Assembly: GCA_016937575.1 (NCBI GenBank)
Contig: JAFHKN010000002.1
Coordinates: 2,418,001-2,482,000, forward strand
Origin: Roseomonas aeriglobus
GTDB lineage: Bacteria; Pseudomonadota; Alphaproteobacteria; Sphingomonadales; Sphingomonadaceae
DNA: 64,000 nucleotides
Reading direction: 5' to 3'
The stretch's first letter is position 1. Every line of letters begins with the position of its first letter. Positions 47,252-55,951 of this stretch are shown here, piece after piece. The position numbers and the translations under genes were made by a program. The notes beneath the pieces were generated by a model that saw nothing but the letters and a program-made list of their open reading frames with translations, searched no databases and was not told the origin of the DNA.

Positions 47252-48589
47252 ATGAAGCTCGATTTCCTCTCCCTCGGCGGTGGTGGCGCTCCCGATGCCA
47301 GTGCGCCGCGCCGGACGATCGACCGGCGAATGCGGCTGCTCGACATGCAGCCGCTCGACAAGGCCGACAGGACCGTCCGCGTCGGCTTGATCGTCGGCTT
47401 CGGCTTCATCGCGCTCATCCTGTTGTTCGCGCTGGTCGCGCCGATCTCCAGCGCCGCCATCGCCAGCGGGGAAGTCACCGTCAGTGGCGACAAATACCAG
47501 ATCCAGCCGGTCACCGGCGGCATCGTCACGCAGGTGTTGGTGAAGGAGGGGCAATTGGTCCGCGCCGGTCAGCCGCTCGTCCGGCTGAACGGGGTGAAGT
47601 CCGGGGCGTCGCTGGCGCAGGCGCAGGCCGAACGCGATACGCTCCAGGCGCTCGAGGCACGGCTGGTCGCCGAACGCGACGGGGCGGAGCGGCTGGTCTT
47701 CCCTGCCGATCTCACGTCCCGCGCGTCCGATCCCGTCGTGGCGCGCGCCATGGCCGGGCAGCAGGCGCTGTTCGCCCGGCACATGGCCGTTCTGGCAGCC
47801 GACCGGGCAAACAGCGACCAGAGCCTGGCCGCGGCCACCGCGCAACAGGCCGCCGCACGCAAGCAGCTTGCGCTGATCGAGGACGAGCTGCGAGATTATC
47901 GGATGCTCTACGAGCGGGGCTTTGCCCGCAAGACGACGATCCGCTCGCTCGAACGCACGCAGGCGCAGCTGCAGGCGGATACCGCCGCAGGCCTGGCGAC
48001 CACAAATCAGGCGCGGATCGCCGCACAGAAGGTGCGCGACAGCCAGATGGTCGATCTTTCCACCGAACTTGCCGAAACCCAGGCCAAGCTCGCCCAGATC
48101 ACCCCGCAACTGGAAGTCAGCCGCTACGCCGCCGATCAGGACGTATTGCGCGCGCCGACGACAGGTCGCGTTTCGGGCATTCAGTCGATGGGGCCGGGAA
48201 TGGTCCTGTCGGGCGGAGCGACGATCATGGAACTGGTTCCCACCGGTCGTCCGCTGATCGTCGAGGTGCGCGTGAAGCCCGCCGACATCGACGATGTCCG
48301 CGTCGGGCAAAAGGCGACGGTGCGCTTCTCGACCGCCAACCCGCACGGACAGAACGCCTTCGACGGCACCTTGGTCACCCTGTCGCCCGCCAGCATGACC
48401 GTCGGCGAGCAGACCTTTTACAAGGCGCAGGTCACGATCGACGACCCGGCTGCGGTGCGCCGCGAGGGGCTCGGCCTGCAGCCCGGCGTCCCTGCCTCGG
48501 TCAACATCACCACCGCCGACCGAACCCTGTTCGAATATATCTTCGGCCCCCTGACCGCGGCCTTCAGCCGCAGCTTTCGAGAGGAGTGA
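47252..48589 (+). CDS. HlyD-family membrane fusion protein
   Basis: A 445-aa type I secretion adaptor. There is one membrane helix at about residues 43-65 (VGLIVGFGFIALILLFALVA), a lipoyl/barrel-sandwich hybrid (QPVTGGIVTQVLVKEGQLVR), a long coiled coil (about 115-290, heptads of Ala/Gln/Leu), and then the C-terminal beta-barrel (LRAPTTGRVSGIQSMGPGM, GLQPGVPASVNI). Links the ABC exporter to a TolC-type channel, which must be encoded elsewhere. GGAGG lies 12 nt before ATG 47252. Confidence 0.95.
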   Translation: MKLDFLSLGGGGAPDASAPRRTIDRRMRLLDMQPLDKADRTVRVGLIVGFGFIALILLFALVAPISSAAIASGEVTVSGDKYQIQPVTGGIVTQVLVKEGQLVRAGQPLVRLNGVKSGASLAQAQAERDTLQALEARLVAERDGAERLVFPADLTSRASDPVVARAMAGQQALFARHMAVLAADRANSDQSLAAATAQQAAARKQLALIEDELRDYRMLYERGFARKTTIRSLERTQAQLQADTAAGLATTNQARIAAQKVRDSQMVDLSTELAETQAKLAQITPQLEVSRYAADQDVLRAPTTGRVSGIQSMGPGMVLSGGATIMELVPTGRPLIVEVRVKPADIDDVRVGQKATVRFSTANPHGQNAFDGTLVTLSPASMTVGEQTFYKAQVTIDDPAAVRREGLGLQPGVPASVNITTADRTLFEYIFGPLTAAFSRSFREE

Positions 48590-48592
48590 CCC

Positions 48593-48862
48593 ATGCCCGG
48601 CCTGTTCAGCACGATCTTCGACGAAACGGACAGCGACGGTGGTCGCGAGACACAGACGAGCGACCACAGCGCCGATGCCGGCACCGACCTGCATCTCGAT
48701 CCATCGATCACCATCGAGAGCCACATGGGCGGGACGTATGAAACGCCCGACGGGACGACGCACAGCTGGGAACGCACCGATAGCGTCACGCTGGAAACCG
48801 ACACGCAGATCGTCACGCATGTCAGCGCGACGGTAAGCGACATGACCGTCGACGAAGGCTAG
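48593..48862 (+). CDS. Small acidic protein, putative T1SS substrate 2
   Basis: An 89-aa Asp/Thr/Ser-rich acidic protein beginning MPGLFSTIFDETDSDGGRET. The start MxGL..IF matches the first small protein of the operon (MAGLTNIF). The second half alternates Thr/Val/His in a beta-strand-like pattern (DSVTLETDTQIVTHVSATVS). It has no Cys and no signal peptide. GAGAGGAG lies before the ATG, 4 bases after the HlyD-like stop. I infer an exported cargo; no known family. Confidence 0.75.
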   Translation: MPGLFSTIFDETDSDGGRETQTSDHSADAGTDLHLDPSITIESHMGGTYETPDGTTHSWERTDSVTLETDTQIVTHVSATVSDMTVDEG

Positions 48863-49042
48863 CGCGTTCCCCGACCCGGCTGAACCACTGTCATCTCCCA
48901 GCAGACGACCGCTCGATCGCGGAGAGGTGCGCGCGACTGGCGTCGTTCGGAGCGCGCACCCGGGATCGCTCGCCGTCGTCGACGCGCCCTTCCCGCCAAC
49001 ATCGTCGACATATGCGCGCCGCCGCGGGAGAAGTGTGCCGGC

Positions 49043-50233
49043 TCAGACGATCTCGAACAGCCCCGCCGCGCCCATGCCACCGGCGGTGCACATGCTGACG
49101 ACGACATAGCGTACGCCGCGCCGCCGCCCTTCGAGCAGAGCCGCCCCGACCAGGCGGCTGCCCGTCATGCCGAACGGATGGCCAAGCGCAATGGCGCCGC
49201 CGTTGACGTTGTACGTCGCCGGGTCGATGCCCAGCGTGTCGCGACAATAGAGGCACTGGCTGGCGAAGGCCTCGTTCAACTCCCACAGGCCGATGTCGGC
49301 GACCGACAGCCCGGCGCGCTCCAACAGCTTGGGAACGGCGAAAACCGGACCGATACCCATTTCCTCCGGTGCGCACCCCGCCACCTGGAAGCCGCGGTAG
49401 AGCCCCAAAATCTCCTTGCCCTCCGCCTCCGCCATCGCGCGGTCCATCACGATCTGTGCAGCGGCGCCATCGGACAGCTGGCTGGCGTTGCCCGCGGTGA
49501 TCGCGCGGCCTTCGGGCACCAGCGTCCCACCCGACCAGACGGTGCGCAGGCCGGCGAGCGCTTCATAGGTCGTGCCGGCACGGACGCCTTCGTCGGCCGT
49601 GACGGTTACCGTCTCGGTGCCAGTGACGGTCCCATCCTTGTCGAGCAGCGCTCTTTCGACCGTGACGGGAACGATCTCCTCGGCGATGCGGGACGCAGCG
49701 GCAGCGGCGCGCTGCTGGCTCTCGGCGGCATAGCGATCCTGCGCCTCGCGGCTGATACCATAGCGCTCGGCGACGACCTCGGCCGTCTCGATCATCTGCA
49801 TCGTCGCATGGGGCACGCGTTCGGTGACCGAACGGGCCGCCATCCGCGGCGCCCCCTTCACGACGGTATGGCTGATCGATTCCATGCCGCCGGCCAGCGC
49901 CACATCGATGTCCCCGGCGATGATCGAGCGCGCCGCCAGCGCGACCGCGGTCAGGCCGGAGCCGCATTTGCGGTCCAGCGTGAAGGCCGGCACCGACTGT
50001 GGCAGGCCGGCGGCAAAGACCGCCATCCGGCCGGCGTTACCGCCCTGCTCGCCCCACTGGCTGCCCACGCCCCAGAAGATGTCGTCGATCCGCGCCGGAT
50101 CGATGCCTGCACGCTCGATCGCTCCGTTCATCGCGAACCCGGCGAGCGCGGGCGCCTCGGTCGCGTTGAAATAGCCGCGATAGGCCTTGCCGATACCGGT
50201 CCGGGCGGTGGCGATGATCGCGGCTTCACGCAT
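49043..50233 (-). CDS. Acetyl-CoA C-acyltransferase (thiolase)
   Basis: A 396-aa thiolase with all three catalytic elements: nucleophile Cys 90 (DRKCGSGL), His 352 ([14 protein letters not shown]) and Cys 382 (MCTAGGMG), plus NEAFA. It condenses or cleaves beta-ketoacyl-CoA. It lies in an 8-base overlap with the thioesterase upstream, so the pair is co-translated. Acetoacetyl-CoA thiolase and 3-ketoacyl-CoA thiolase cannot be separated from sequence alone. Confidence 0.94.
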   Translation of the reverse strand: MREAAIIATARTGIGKAYRGYFNATEAPALAGFAMNGAIERAGIDPARIDDIFWGVGSQWGEQGGNAGRMAVFAAGLPQSVPAFTLDRKCGSGLTAVALAARSIIAGDIDVALAGGMESISHTVVKGAPRMAARSVTERVPHATMQMIETAEVVAERYGISREAQDRYAAESQQRAAAAASRIAEEIVPVTVERALLDKDGTVTGTETVTVTADEGVRAGTTYEALAGLRTVWSGGTLVPEGRAITAGNASQLSDGAAAQIVMDRAMAEAEGKEILGLYRGFQVAGCAPEEMGIGPVFAVPKLLERAGLSVADIGLWELNEAFASQCLYCRDTLGIDPATYNVNGGAIALGHPFGMTGSRLVGAALLEGRRRGVRYVVVSMCTAGGMGAAGLFEIV

Positions 50234-50681
50234 GGGGGGTGTCCTGATCGAGGGTTATGCCGGCCAGCGCGACCCGCCACGCCTCGGCAAGCGGCTGGGG
50301 GCGGCGATTGGCGCGGTCGACATAGACATGAACGAACCGTGCCTCGGCCGCCGCCTCCGCGTCTCCTGCTGCGAAGGCGCCGAGGACATAAGTGACGCTC
50401 GATGTGCCCACCCGATCGACCGCCAGCCCGATCTCGATCGCCTGCGGGTAGGACAAGGGCCGGGCATAGCGGCAGCCGGTTTCGACGACGAGGCCGATCG
50501 TCTCGCCCGCCTCCACATCCAGCAAACCAACCGCGAACAGCCAGTTGTTCACCGCTGTGTCGAACCAATGATAGTAGATCGAATTATTGACGTGGCCATA
50601 CATGTCGTTGTCGCTCCACCGCGTCACGATGGGCTGCCACTGGCGATAGGCGGCACGCGGCCGGAACGGGAGCTTGGACAT
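50226..50681 (-). CDS. Acyl-CoA thioesterase (4-hydroxybenzoyl-CoA type hotdog)
   Basis: A 151-aa hotdog-fold thioesterase. The sequence WSDNDMYGHVNNSIYYHWFD carries the conserved Asp of 4HBT thioesterases (D.d..GHvnN..Y..w.d); GLVVETGCRYARPLSYPQAI follows the second strand pattern. Starts at ATG 50681. It hydrolyses an acyl- or aroyl-CoA; co-expression with thiolase suggests a CoA-ester degradation module. Confidence 0.88.
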   Translation of the reverse strand: MSKLPFRPRAAYRQWQPIVTRWSDNDMYGHVNNSIYYHWFDTAVNNWLFAVGLLDVEAGETIGLVVETGCRYARPLSYPQAIEIGLAVDRVGTSSVTYVLGAFAAGDAEAAAEARFVHVYVDRANRRPQPLAEAWRVALAGITLDQDTPHA

Positions 50682-50789
50682 CGCGAATCGATGTAGCGCC
50701 CGAGGCGACGCCGCTAAAGCGCTAATCGGGCTGGCGATTTGCCGTTCGTGCGCGCATCGTCGCGGACCCAATCGACGGAGCCGCCGAGA

Positions 50790-51914
50790 ATGCAGATCAC
50801 CGCCGCCGTCCTGCGCACCCGCGACGCGCCGCGCCCCTATGCCGACAGCCGCCCGCTCGCCATCGAGACTTTGGAGCTCCAGCCGCCGGCCCGCGACGAA
50901 GTGCTGGTGCGCATCGCCGCCGCAGGGCTGTGCCATTCGGACCTATCGGTCATCAATGGCCAGCGCCCGCGGCCGTTGCCGATGGCGCTGGGGCATGAGG
51001 CGGCGGGGGTTGTCGATAGCGTCGGACCGGGCGTCACCGACCTGGTGCCGGGCGATCCCGTCGTCATGGTGTTCGTCCCCAGCTGCGGCCACTGCGTGCC
51101 GTGCGCCGGGGGGCGGCCGGCGTTGTGCGAGCCCGGCGCCAAGGCGAACGGTGCGGGCACGTTGCTGACAGGCGATATCCGCTTGGCCGATGCCACGGGC
51201 CAGGCCGTCCATCATCATCTCGGCTGTTCGGCCTTCGCCAGCCACGCGGTCGTCTCGCGCCGGTCGCTGGTGAAGATCGACCGCGATCTGCCTTTGCACG
51301 AAGCCGCGCTGTTCGGCTGCGCGGTGCTGACCGGCGTCGGTGCCGTGGTGAACACGGCGGAGGTGAAGGCAGGCCAGAGTGTAGCGGTGATCGGACTGGG
51401 CGGGGTCGGTCTGGCCGCGGTGCTCGGGGCCTTGGCGGCGGGTGCGGCGCAGGTGATCGCGGTCGACCTCGACAGCGACAAGCTGGCGCTTGCCGAAAGT
51501 CTCGGCGCAACCGCAGTGGTCCAGGCGGGCCCGGACGCGGTGGCCGCGGTGCGCGCACTGACCGGCGGCGGTTGCGACGTGGTGCTGGAGATGGCCGGCT
51601 CGGTCCGCGCGCTCGAAAGCGCGGTGGCAATGACCGCGCGGGGCGGCACGACCGTTACTGCCGGCCTCCCGCCGCCTGATGCGGCGCTGCCGGTCAACAT
51701 CGTCTCGCTGGTCGCCGAAGAACGGACGCTGAAGGGCAGCTACATCGGCACCTGCGTACCGACCCGCGACATTCCGCGCTTCATTGCGCTGTATCGTGCT
51801 GGCAGGCTGCCGGTCGACCGGCTGGTGAGCGGTTACCTGACGCTCGACCAGATCAACGAAGGCTTCGACGCGCTCGATGCCGGGAAGGCTGTCCGGCAGA
51901 TCATTAGATTTTAG
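50790..51914 (+). CDS. Zinc-dependent alcohol dehydrogenase (MDR, class III-like)
   Basis: A 374-aa medium-chain dehydrogenase. The catalytic-zinc Cys is in AAGLCHSDLSVI, followed by GHEAAGVV; the four structural-zinc Cys lie in SCGHCVPCAGGRPALC; the NAD motif is VIGLGGVGLAAVLGA. The form is closest to benzyl-alcohol/class III-type enzymes. ATG 50790 (MQITAAVLRTRDA) has GGAG 10 nt upstream. The frame is open to 50739, but those residues are not family-like. Confidence 0.9.
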   Translation: MQITAAVLRTRDAPRPYADSRPLAIETLELQPPARDEVLVRIAAAGLCHSDLSVINGQRPRPLPMALGHEAAGVVDSVGPGVTDLVPGDPVVMVFVPSCGHCVPCAGGRPALCEPGAKANGAGTLLTGDIRLADATGQAVHHHLGCSAFASHAVVSRRSLVKIDRDLPLHEAALFGCAVLTGVGAVVNTAEVKAGQSVAVIGLGGVGLAAVLGALAAGAAQVIAVDLDSDKLALAESLGATAVVQAGPDAVAAVRALTGGGCDVVLEMAGSVRALESAVAMTARGGTTVTAGLPPPDAALPVNIVSLVAEERTLKGSYIGTCVPTRDIPRFIALYRAGRLPVDRLVSGYLTLDQINEGFDALDAGKAVRQIIRF

Positions 51915-51919
51915 GAGCT

Positions 51920-51993
51920 GTGCTTCGGCGAAGACCGGAGCGCTGGCGAGTGGCAGCCAGCGGAGACCAACGCTTCGGCCTTCGCCGGAGCAC
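51920..51993. repeat. CTTCGGCGAAG-type inverted repeat
   Basis: GTGCTTCGGCGAAG (51920-51933) and CTTCGCCGGAGCAC (51980-51993) are inverted arms with one mismatch, each also a small hairpin. Sits 6 bases past the alcohol dehydrogenase stop and may act as its terminator. Confidence 0.55.
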
Positions 51994-52060
51994 GAGATGA
52001 TTTGAGGAACCGCCCGCTCACTCCTGCGCTTGGGCTTCGAACCCCTTCAGGAGCGCACCC

Positions 52061-52390
52061 ATGGCCGACAACGGCATCACGATCGACCCGGCAAGCGTCA
52101 TCGACAACCCCACCGACCTGCAGGTCGAATTCCGCGGCGAAGTCGATGGCGAACGTTACGACTTCGCCGTCCGCCATAGCGTGATCGAGGCACTGACGGG
52201 CCGCGTGCCCGACGCGCCCGCGACGGACTTTGCGGCGGTGTCCGACCAGATCGCCAAGGCCGCCCTTGTCGCACTCGGCCGTGGCAGTGGCGACGATCTC
52301 GTCATCGTCAGCGAAAACGATCTCGATCAGCCGATCGAAACCGCCCCGCCCGCAGCGGATGTCGCGGAGGCCGAAGCCCACCCCAGCTAA
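52061..52390 (+). CDS. Small acidic protein, DUF1488-like
   Basis: A 109-aa protein. The core VEFRGEVDGERYDFAVRHSV, then DFAAVSDQIAKAALVALGRG, matches the general pattern of DUF1488 proteins (a short beta-sheet followed by a helix). Acidic Pro/Ala tail. AGGAG lies 8 nt before ATG 52061. A weak EcfG-like promoter (GGAAC at 52006, N16, CGCT at 52027) is upstream but has one key mismatch. Function unknown. Confidence 0.68.
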   Translation: MADNGITIDPASVIDNPTDLQVEFRGEVDGERYDFAVRHSVIEALTGRVPDAPATDFAAVSDQIAKAALVALGRGSGDDLVIVSENDLDQPIETAPPAADVAEAEAHPS

Positions 52391-52393
52391 GGT

Positions 52394-53164
52394 TCAAATC
52401 CCGTCGCGCGTCACCGGATGGCCGAGATCGGTCAGGCGCGCGGCGAGGTCAGTGACGCAGGCCTTCAACCGCGCAGGATCGGGGGAGCGGACGACGAAGT
52501 TCGCACCCACACGCCCTTCGCGAAAGAAGGGATAGCTGCCGATCGACACATCGCCGCCGTCCTCGCCGCGGTGGTCCTTCTCGACGCTGCGCAGCGTGTC
52601 GGCGACTTCGCTTTCGGCGACCCAGCAGCCGAGCGTGACCGACTGAACCGGACGCCCACCCTCCAGCGTGCCCGTCAGCGTGTCGAGCATGCCGGCGGTG
52701 ATGTGGGGCACGCCGGCCATGATGAAGATATTGCCGGTGCGGATGCCGGGTGCCCCCGAAATGCGGTTCTCGATCAGCGTCGCGCCCGCGGGCACCCGCG
52801 CCATCCTGAGCCGCGCGTCGGTCAGACCGCCGCGGGTTTCGTAGTATCGCTCCAGCGTCGCGCGCGCGTCCGGGTGCACCTCGACTCCGACGCCCAGCGC
52901 CTTGGCGATCGCATCGACGGTGATATCGTCATGCGTCGGACCGATGCCGCCGGTGGTGAACAGATAGTCGTTGCGGGCGCGAAGCGTGTTCACGGCCTCA
53001 ACGATCGCATCCTCGACATCCGCGACGATCCGTACCTCGGCCAGGCGGATTCCCTGGACGTTCAGCCAGCTCGCCAGTTGCGCGACATTCTTGTCCTGGG
53101 TGCGCCCGGAGAGGATTTCGTCCCCGATGACGATCAGGGCGGCGGTCCAGATGCGTTCGCTCAT
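52394..53164 (-). CDS. CinA-like molybdopterin-binding domain protein
   Basis: A 256-aa protein equal to the N-terminal COG1058 domain of CinA: AALIVIGDEILSGRTQDKN, FTTGGIGPTHDDITVDAIAK, GVEVHPDA, NIFIMAGVPHIT. The C-terminal nicotinamide-nucleotide deamidase domain of full CinA is absent. COG1058 domains hydrolyse ADP-ribose or bind pterin-like cofactors. ATG 53164 (MSERIWTAAL) is chosen over ATG 53176. Divergent from map. Confidence 0.9.
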   Translation of the reverse strand: MSERIWTAALIVIGDEILSGRTQDKNVAQLASWLNVQGIRLAEVRIVADVEDAIVEAVNTLRARNDYLFTTGGIGPTHDDITVDAIAKALGVGVEVHPDARATLERYYETRGGLTDARLRMARVPAGATLIENRISGAPGIRTGNIFIMAGVPHITAGMLDTLTGTLEGGRPVQSVTLGCWVAESEVADTLRSVEKDHRGEDGGDVSIGSYPFFREGRVGANFVVRSPDPARLKACVTDLAARLTDLGHPVTRDGI

Positions 53165-53211
53165 GGTCGCGGACATAGCGAAAGCGCGCGCGAGCCGCTA
53201 TATGCGCGCAC

Positions 53212-54033
53212 ATGACCGATTATGTGACCGCCGACGCCCCGCTGACCCGCACGGGCGCGATCCGCCTGCACGGCCCCCAGGGGTTCGAGGGCATGCGCAA
53301 GGCCGGGCGCGCGGCGGCCGAAGTGCTCGACGCCGTCGTGCCGCACGTGGTGCCGGGCGTAACGACGCAGGAACTCAACGACATCGTCCACCGCGAAATG
53401 CTCGCGCGGGGCGGCGTGCCGGCGACGCTCGGCTATCGTGGCTATACGCACAGCACCTGCATCTCGATCAACCACGTCGTCTGCCACGGCATTCCGAGCG
53501 AGCGGACGCTGAAGGACGGCGACATCGTCAACATCGACGTGACGCCGATCGTCGATGGCTGGCATGGCGATTCGAGCCGCATGTACCTTGTCGGCGACGC
53601 GGTTCCGATCAAGGCGAAGCGGCTGGTCGACGTGACCTATGAGTGCCTGATGCTGGGCATCGAACAGGCCAGGCCCGGCAACCACATGGGCGATGTCGCC
53701 CATGCCATCCAGGCGCATGCCGAAAAGCATCGCTATGGCGTCGTCCGCGACTTCTGCGGCCATGGCCTGGGCCAGCTGTTCCACGACGCGCCCGAAGTCG
53801 TCCACGTCGGCCGCCCCGGCACCGGCCCGGAACTGCGGCCGGGCATGTTCTTCACGATCGAACCGATGATCAACATCGGCCGCCCCGACGTGAAGCTGCT
53901 CGACGACGGCTGGACCGCGGTGACGCGCGACCGGTCGCTGTCGGCGCAGTTCGAACATTCAATCGGGATTACCGAGGACGGCTGCGAAATCTTCACGCTG
54001 AGCCCGGGCGGGTTCGACCGGCCGCCATATTGA
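53212..54033 (+). CDS. map: Methionine aminopeptidase, type I
   Basis: Removes N-terminal Met. A 273-aa pita-bread-fold enzyme with the five metal ligands in place: Asp in VNIDVTPIV, Asp in HGDSSRMY, His in GHGLGQLFHDAP, Glu in FFTIEPMI and Glu in SAQFEHSIGI; also THSTCISINHVVCHG. An N-terminal extension of about 20 residues is normal for alphaproteobacteria. The start at ATG 53212 leaves 47 bases to the divergent CinA-like gene. Confidence 0.97.
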   Translation: MTDYVTADAPLTRTGAIRLHGPQGFEGMRKAGRAAAEVLDAVVPHVVPGVTTQELNDIVHREMLARGGVPATLGYRGYTHSTCISINHVVCHGIPSERTLKDGDIVNIDVTPIVDGWHGDSSRMYLVGDAVPIKAKRLVDVTYECLMLGIEQARPGNHMGDVAHAIQAHAEKHRYGVVRDFCGHGLGQLFHDAPEVVHVGRPGTGPELRPGMFFTIEPMINIGRPDVKLLDDGWTAVTRDRSLSAQFEHSIGITEDGCEIFTLSPGGFDRPPY

Positions 54034-54056
54034 TGGCTTGAGAGAGAGTATTGAGC

Positions 54057-54257
54057 ATGGCGACGGCACCCGACATCGATGAGGCGCTTCTTCGTGATGC
54101 CCTGAACGCGACTGGCGCTCACACGGCGCGTGAGGTGATCGAGGAGGGCTTACGTACGTTGATCCGCCTCAAGAATCAGCGCGAACTGCTAAAGCTGCGC
54201 GGCAAGATTCGTTGGGAGGGTGATCTGGACGCAATGCGGACCGATATCGACGAATGA
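54057..54257 (+). CDS. vapB: VapB-family antitoxin
   Basis: A 66-aa DUF2191-type antitoxin. The N-terminal ribbon-helix-helix part (IDEALLRDALNATGAHTARE, VIEEGLRTLIRLKNQ) is followed by a toxin-binding tail (LRGKIRWEGDLDAMRTDID). ATG 54057 has GAGAG upstream; an in-frame TTG two codons earlier is possible. The stop overlaps the vapC start (ATGATG). Confidence 0.85.
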   Translation: MATAPDIDEALLRDALNATGAHTAREVIEEGLRTLIRLKNQRELLKLRGKIRWEGDLDAMRTDIDE

Positions 54258-54653
54258 TGATCGTCGATTCGAGCGTCTGGATCGACTTCCTGCGGCACCG
54301 CGACAGCGCAGGTCGAACTGCTCGCGATTGCTCTTCAGCGCCAAACAGTCCTCATCGGCGACCTGATCCTGACCGAAGTGCTGCAAGGCATCGATGATGA
54401 TCGCGAGCATCGTTGGACAAGGGAGTTGATGACGAAGCTGCCGGTCGTGACCATCGCTGGAAACGCAGTGGCGCGCGAAGCGGTCGATCATTACCGCGCC
54501 CTTCGCAAACGCGGCATCACCGTCCGCAAGACGATCGACACGCTCATCGCGACGCGCTGCATCCTCGATGGGCTCCCCCTGCTCTACTCCGATCGCGACT
54601 TCGATCCGTTCGTCGAGCATCTGGGGCTTCAGTCGGCCCTCGCACTTTCATAA
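54257..54653 (+). pseudogene. vapC: VapC-family PIN toxin, frameshifted
   Basis: It starts MIVDSSVWIDFLRHRDSA at 54257 with the first PIN Asp. After about base 54310 the PIN sequence continues in another frame: VELLAIALQRQTVLIGDLIL, TEVLQGI, then TIDTLIATRCILDGLPLLYS and DRDFDPF with the remaining acidic residues. The original frame stops after 46 aa. A single-base insertion or two-base deletion near 54307-54318 explains it. The toxin RNase is presumably dead while vapB is intact. Its 3' end overlaps endonuclease V by 25 bases. Confidence 0.85.
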
Positions 54654-55333
54654 TCCCGCCGCGCCGCGTTCGCGGCGTCATGTGCGAGGCGGATCGGGAG
54701 CGGCAGGCGGCGGCCATCGCTCAGCTTGAGGATCCAGTCGACCGCGCTGTCGAGCGACACGCGGTGCCCGCTGCCAATGTACACCGGCGCGGTCTTCGGC
54801 CGCGTGCGTAGCGCATAGCCGACCAGTTCGCCGCGATCGACCAGGGGCGCGCGGTCGCCGATATCGGGACCCAGTTCGCCCTCGACCGTGCCGCACAGGA
54901 TCGTCTTCGCGCAGCCGATGCTGGGGATGTCGAGCAGCACGCCGACGTGCACCGCGATGCCGCAGCGGCGGGGGTGCGGGCGGCCGTGGCCGTCGACGAT
55001 CAGCAGGTCCGGCCGGCGCTCCAGCGCTTCCACCGCGGTCACGATCGCCGGGGCTTCGCGAAAGCCGAGATAGCCGGGAACATAGGGGATCGGCGGGACG
55101 ACCGACACGGTTGCGGCCGGCATCGGCGTCCTATCGGGCCATCCGACCGGCGCTGCAGCGGCGTGGATCGGTCCACGGCTGTCGCGCCATTTCATCGAGC
55201 TATCGACACCCGCGATCGTCGCGACGGGTCCGAGTCGGTCGTCAGTTTCCGCAGCCTCCGCCATTTCGCGCTGGGCAACGCTGGCGGCGCGCAGATCGGA
55301 TGGCGCGCGCCAGTGGTCCGGACGATCGGTCAC
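54629..55333 (-). CDS. nfi: Endonuclease V
   Basis: Nicks DNA one base 3' of deoxyinosine. At 234 aa the catalytic acids are visible: Asp in IAGVDSSMKW, Glu in GYLGFREAPAIV, and Asp in LIVDGHGRPHPRRCGIAVHV, with the PYVPG wedge motif that inserts at the lesion. GTG 55333 has AAGGGG upstream and gives a normal-length N-terminus; ORF extension to 55414 would enter the glnB promoter region. Confidence 0.93.
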   Translation of the reverse strand: MTDRPDHWRAPSDLRAASVAQREMAEAAETDDRLGPVATIAGVDSSMKWRDSRGPIHAAAAPVGWPDRTPMPAATVSVVPPIPYVPGYLGFREAPAIVTAVEALERRPDLLIVDGHGRPHPRRCGIAVHVGVLLDIPSIGCAKTILCGTVEGELGPDIGDRAPLVDRGELVGYALRTRPKTAPVYIGSGHRVSLDSAVDWILKLSDGRRLPLPIRLAHDAANAARRDYESARAD

Positions 55334-55352
55334 GCGGAGCCCCTTCTGCCGC

Positions 55353-55386
55353 AAAACCGGGCATGTGCGACACCGATGCCCGTTTT
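55353..55386. promoter_or_regulatory. Long inverted repeat upstream of glnB (possible activator site)
   Basis: AAAAC(C)GGGCAT (55353-55364) and ATGCCCGTTTT (55376-55386) pair perfectly apart from one bulged C, with an 11-nt spacer. It lies in the divergent spacer of nfi and glnB, about 60-95 bp upstream of the sigma-54 promoter, a usual distance for an enhancer. The half-sites do not match the enterobacterial NtrC consensus TGCAC-N5-GTGCA, so the binding protein is open. Confidence 0.45.
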
Positions 55387-55421
55387 CAAGGCAGGCCTGC
55401 GCCATGTTAACCAATCGTTAG

Positions 55422-55856
<435 letters not shown>

Positions 55857-55951
55857 CCTCCCGCAATATTCAGTGAAGAGATTGCGCTGCGGCGCAACAT
55901 GATTCTGCCGTCCCGGGGGACGGCGTTCCAACCAGAACGAAGGGCATCACC

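Noticed and set aside
45076..47529. 817-codon open frame antisense to the ABC exporter
   Set aside because: Shadow of the sense-strand ATPase, which has all catalytic motifs.
48863..49042. Possible TolC-like or extra small gene after the secretion operon
   Set aside because: Only short open frames without ribosome sites; nothing resembling an outer-membrane channel anywhere in the window.
52006..52030. EcfG promoter before the DUF1488-like gene
   Set aside because: GGAAC-N16-CGCT lacks the essential GTT; kept only as a remark in the gene entry.
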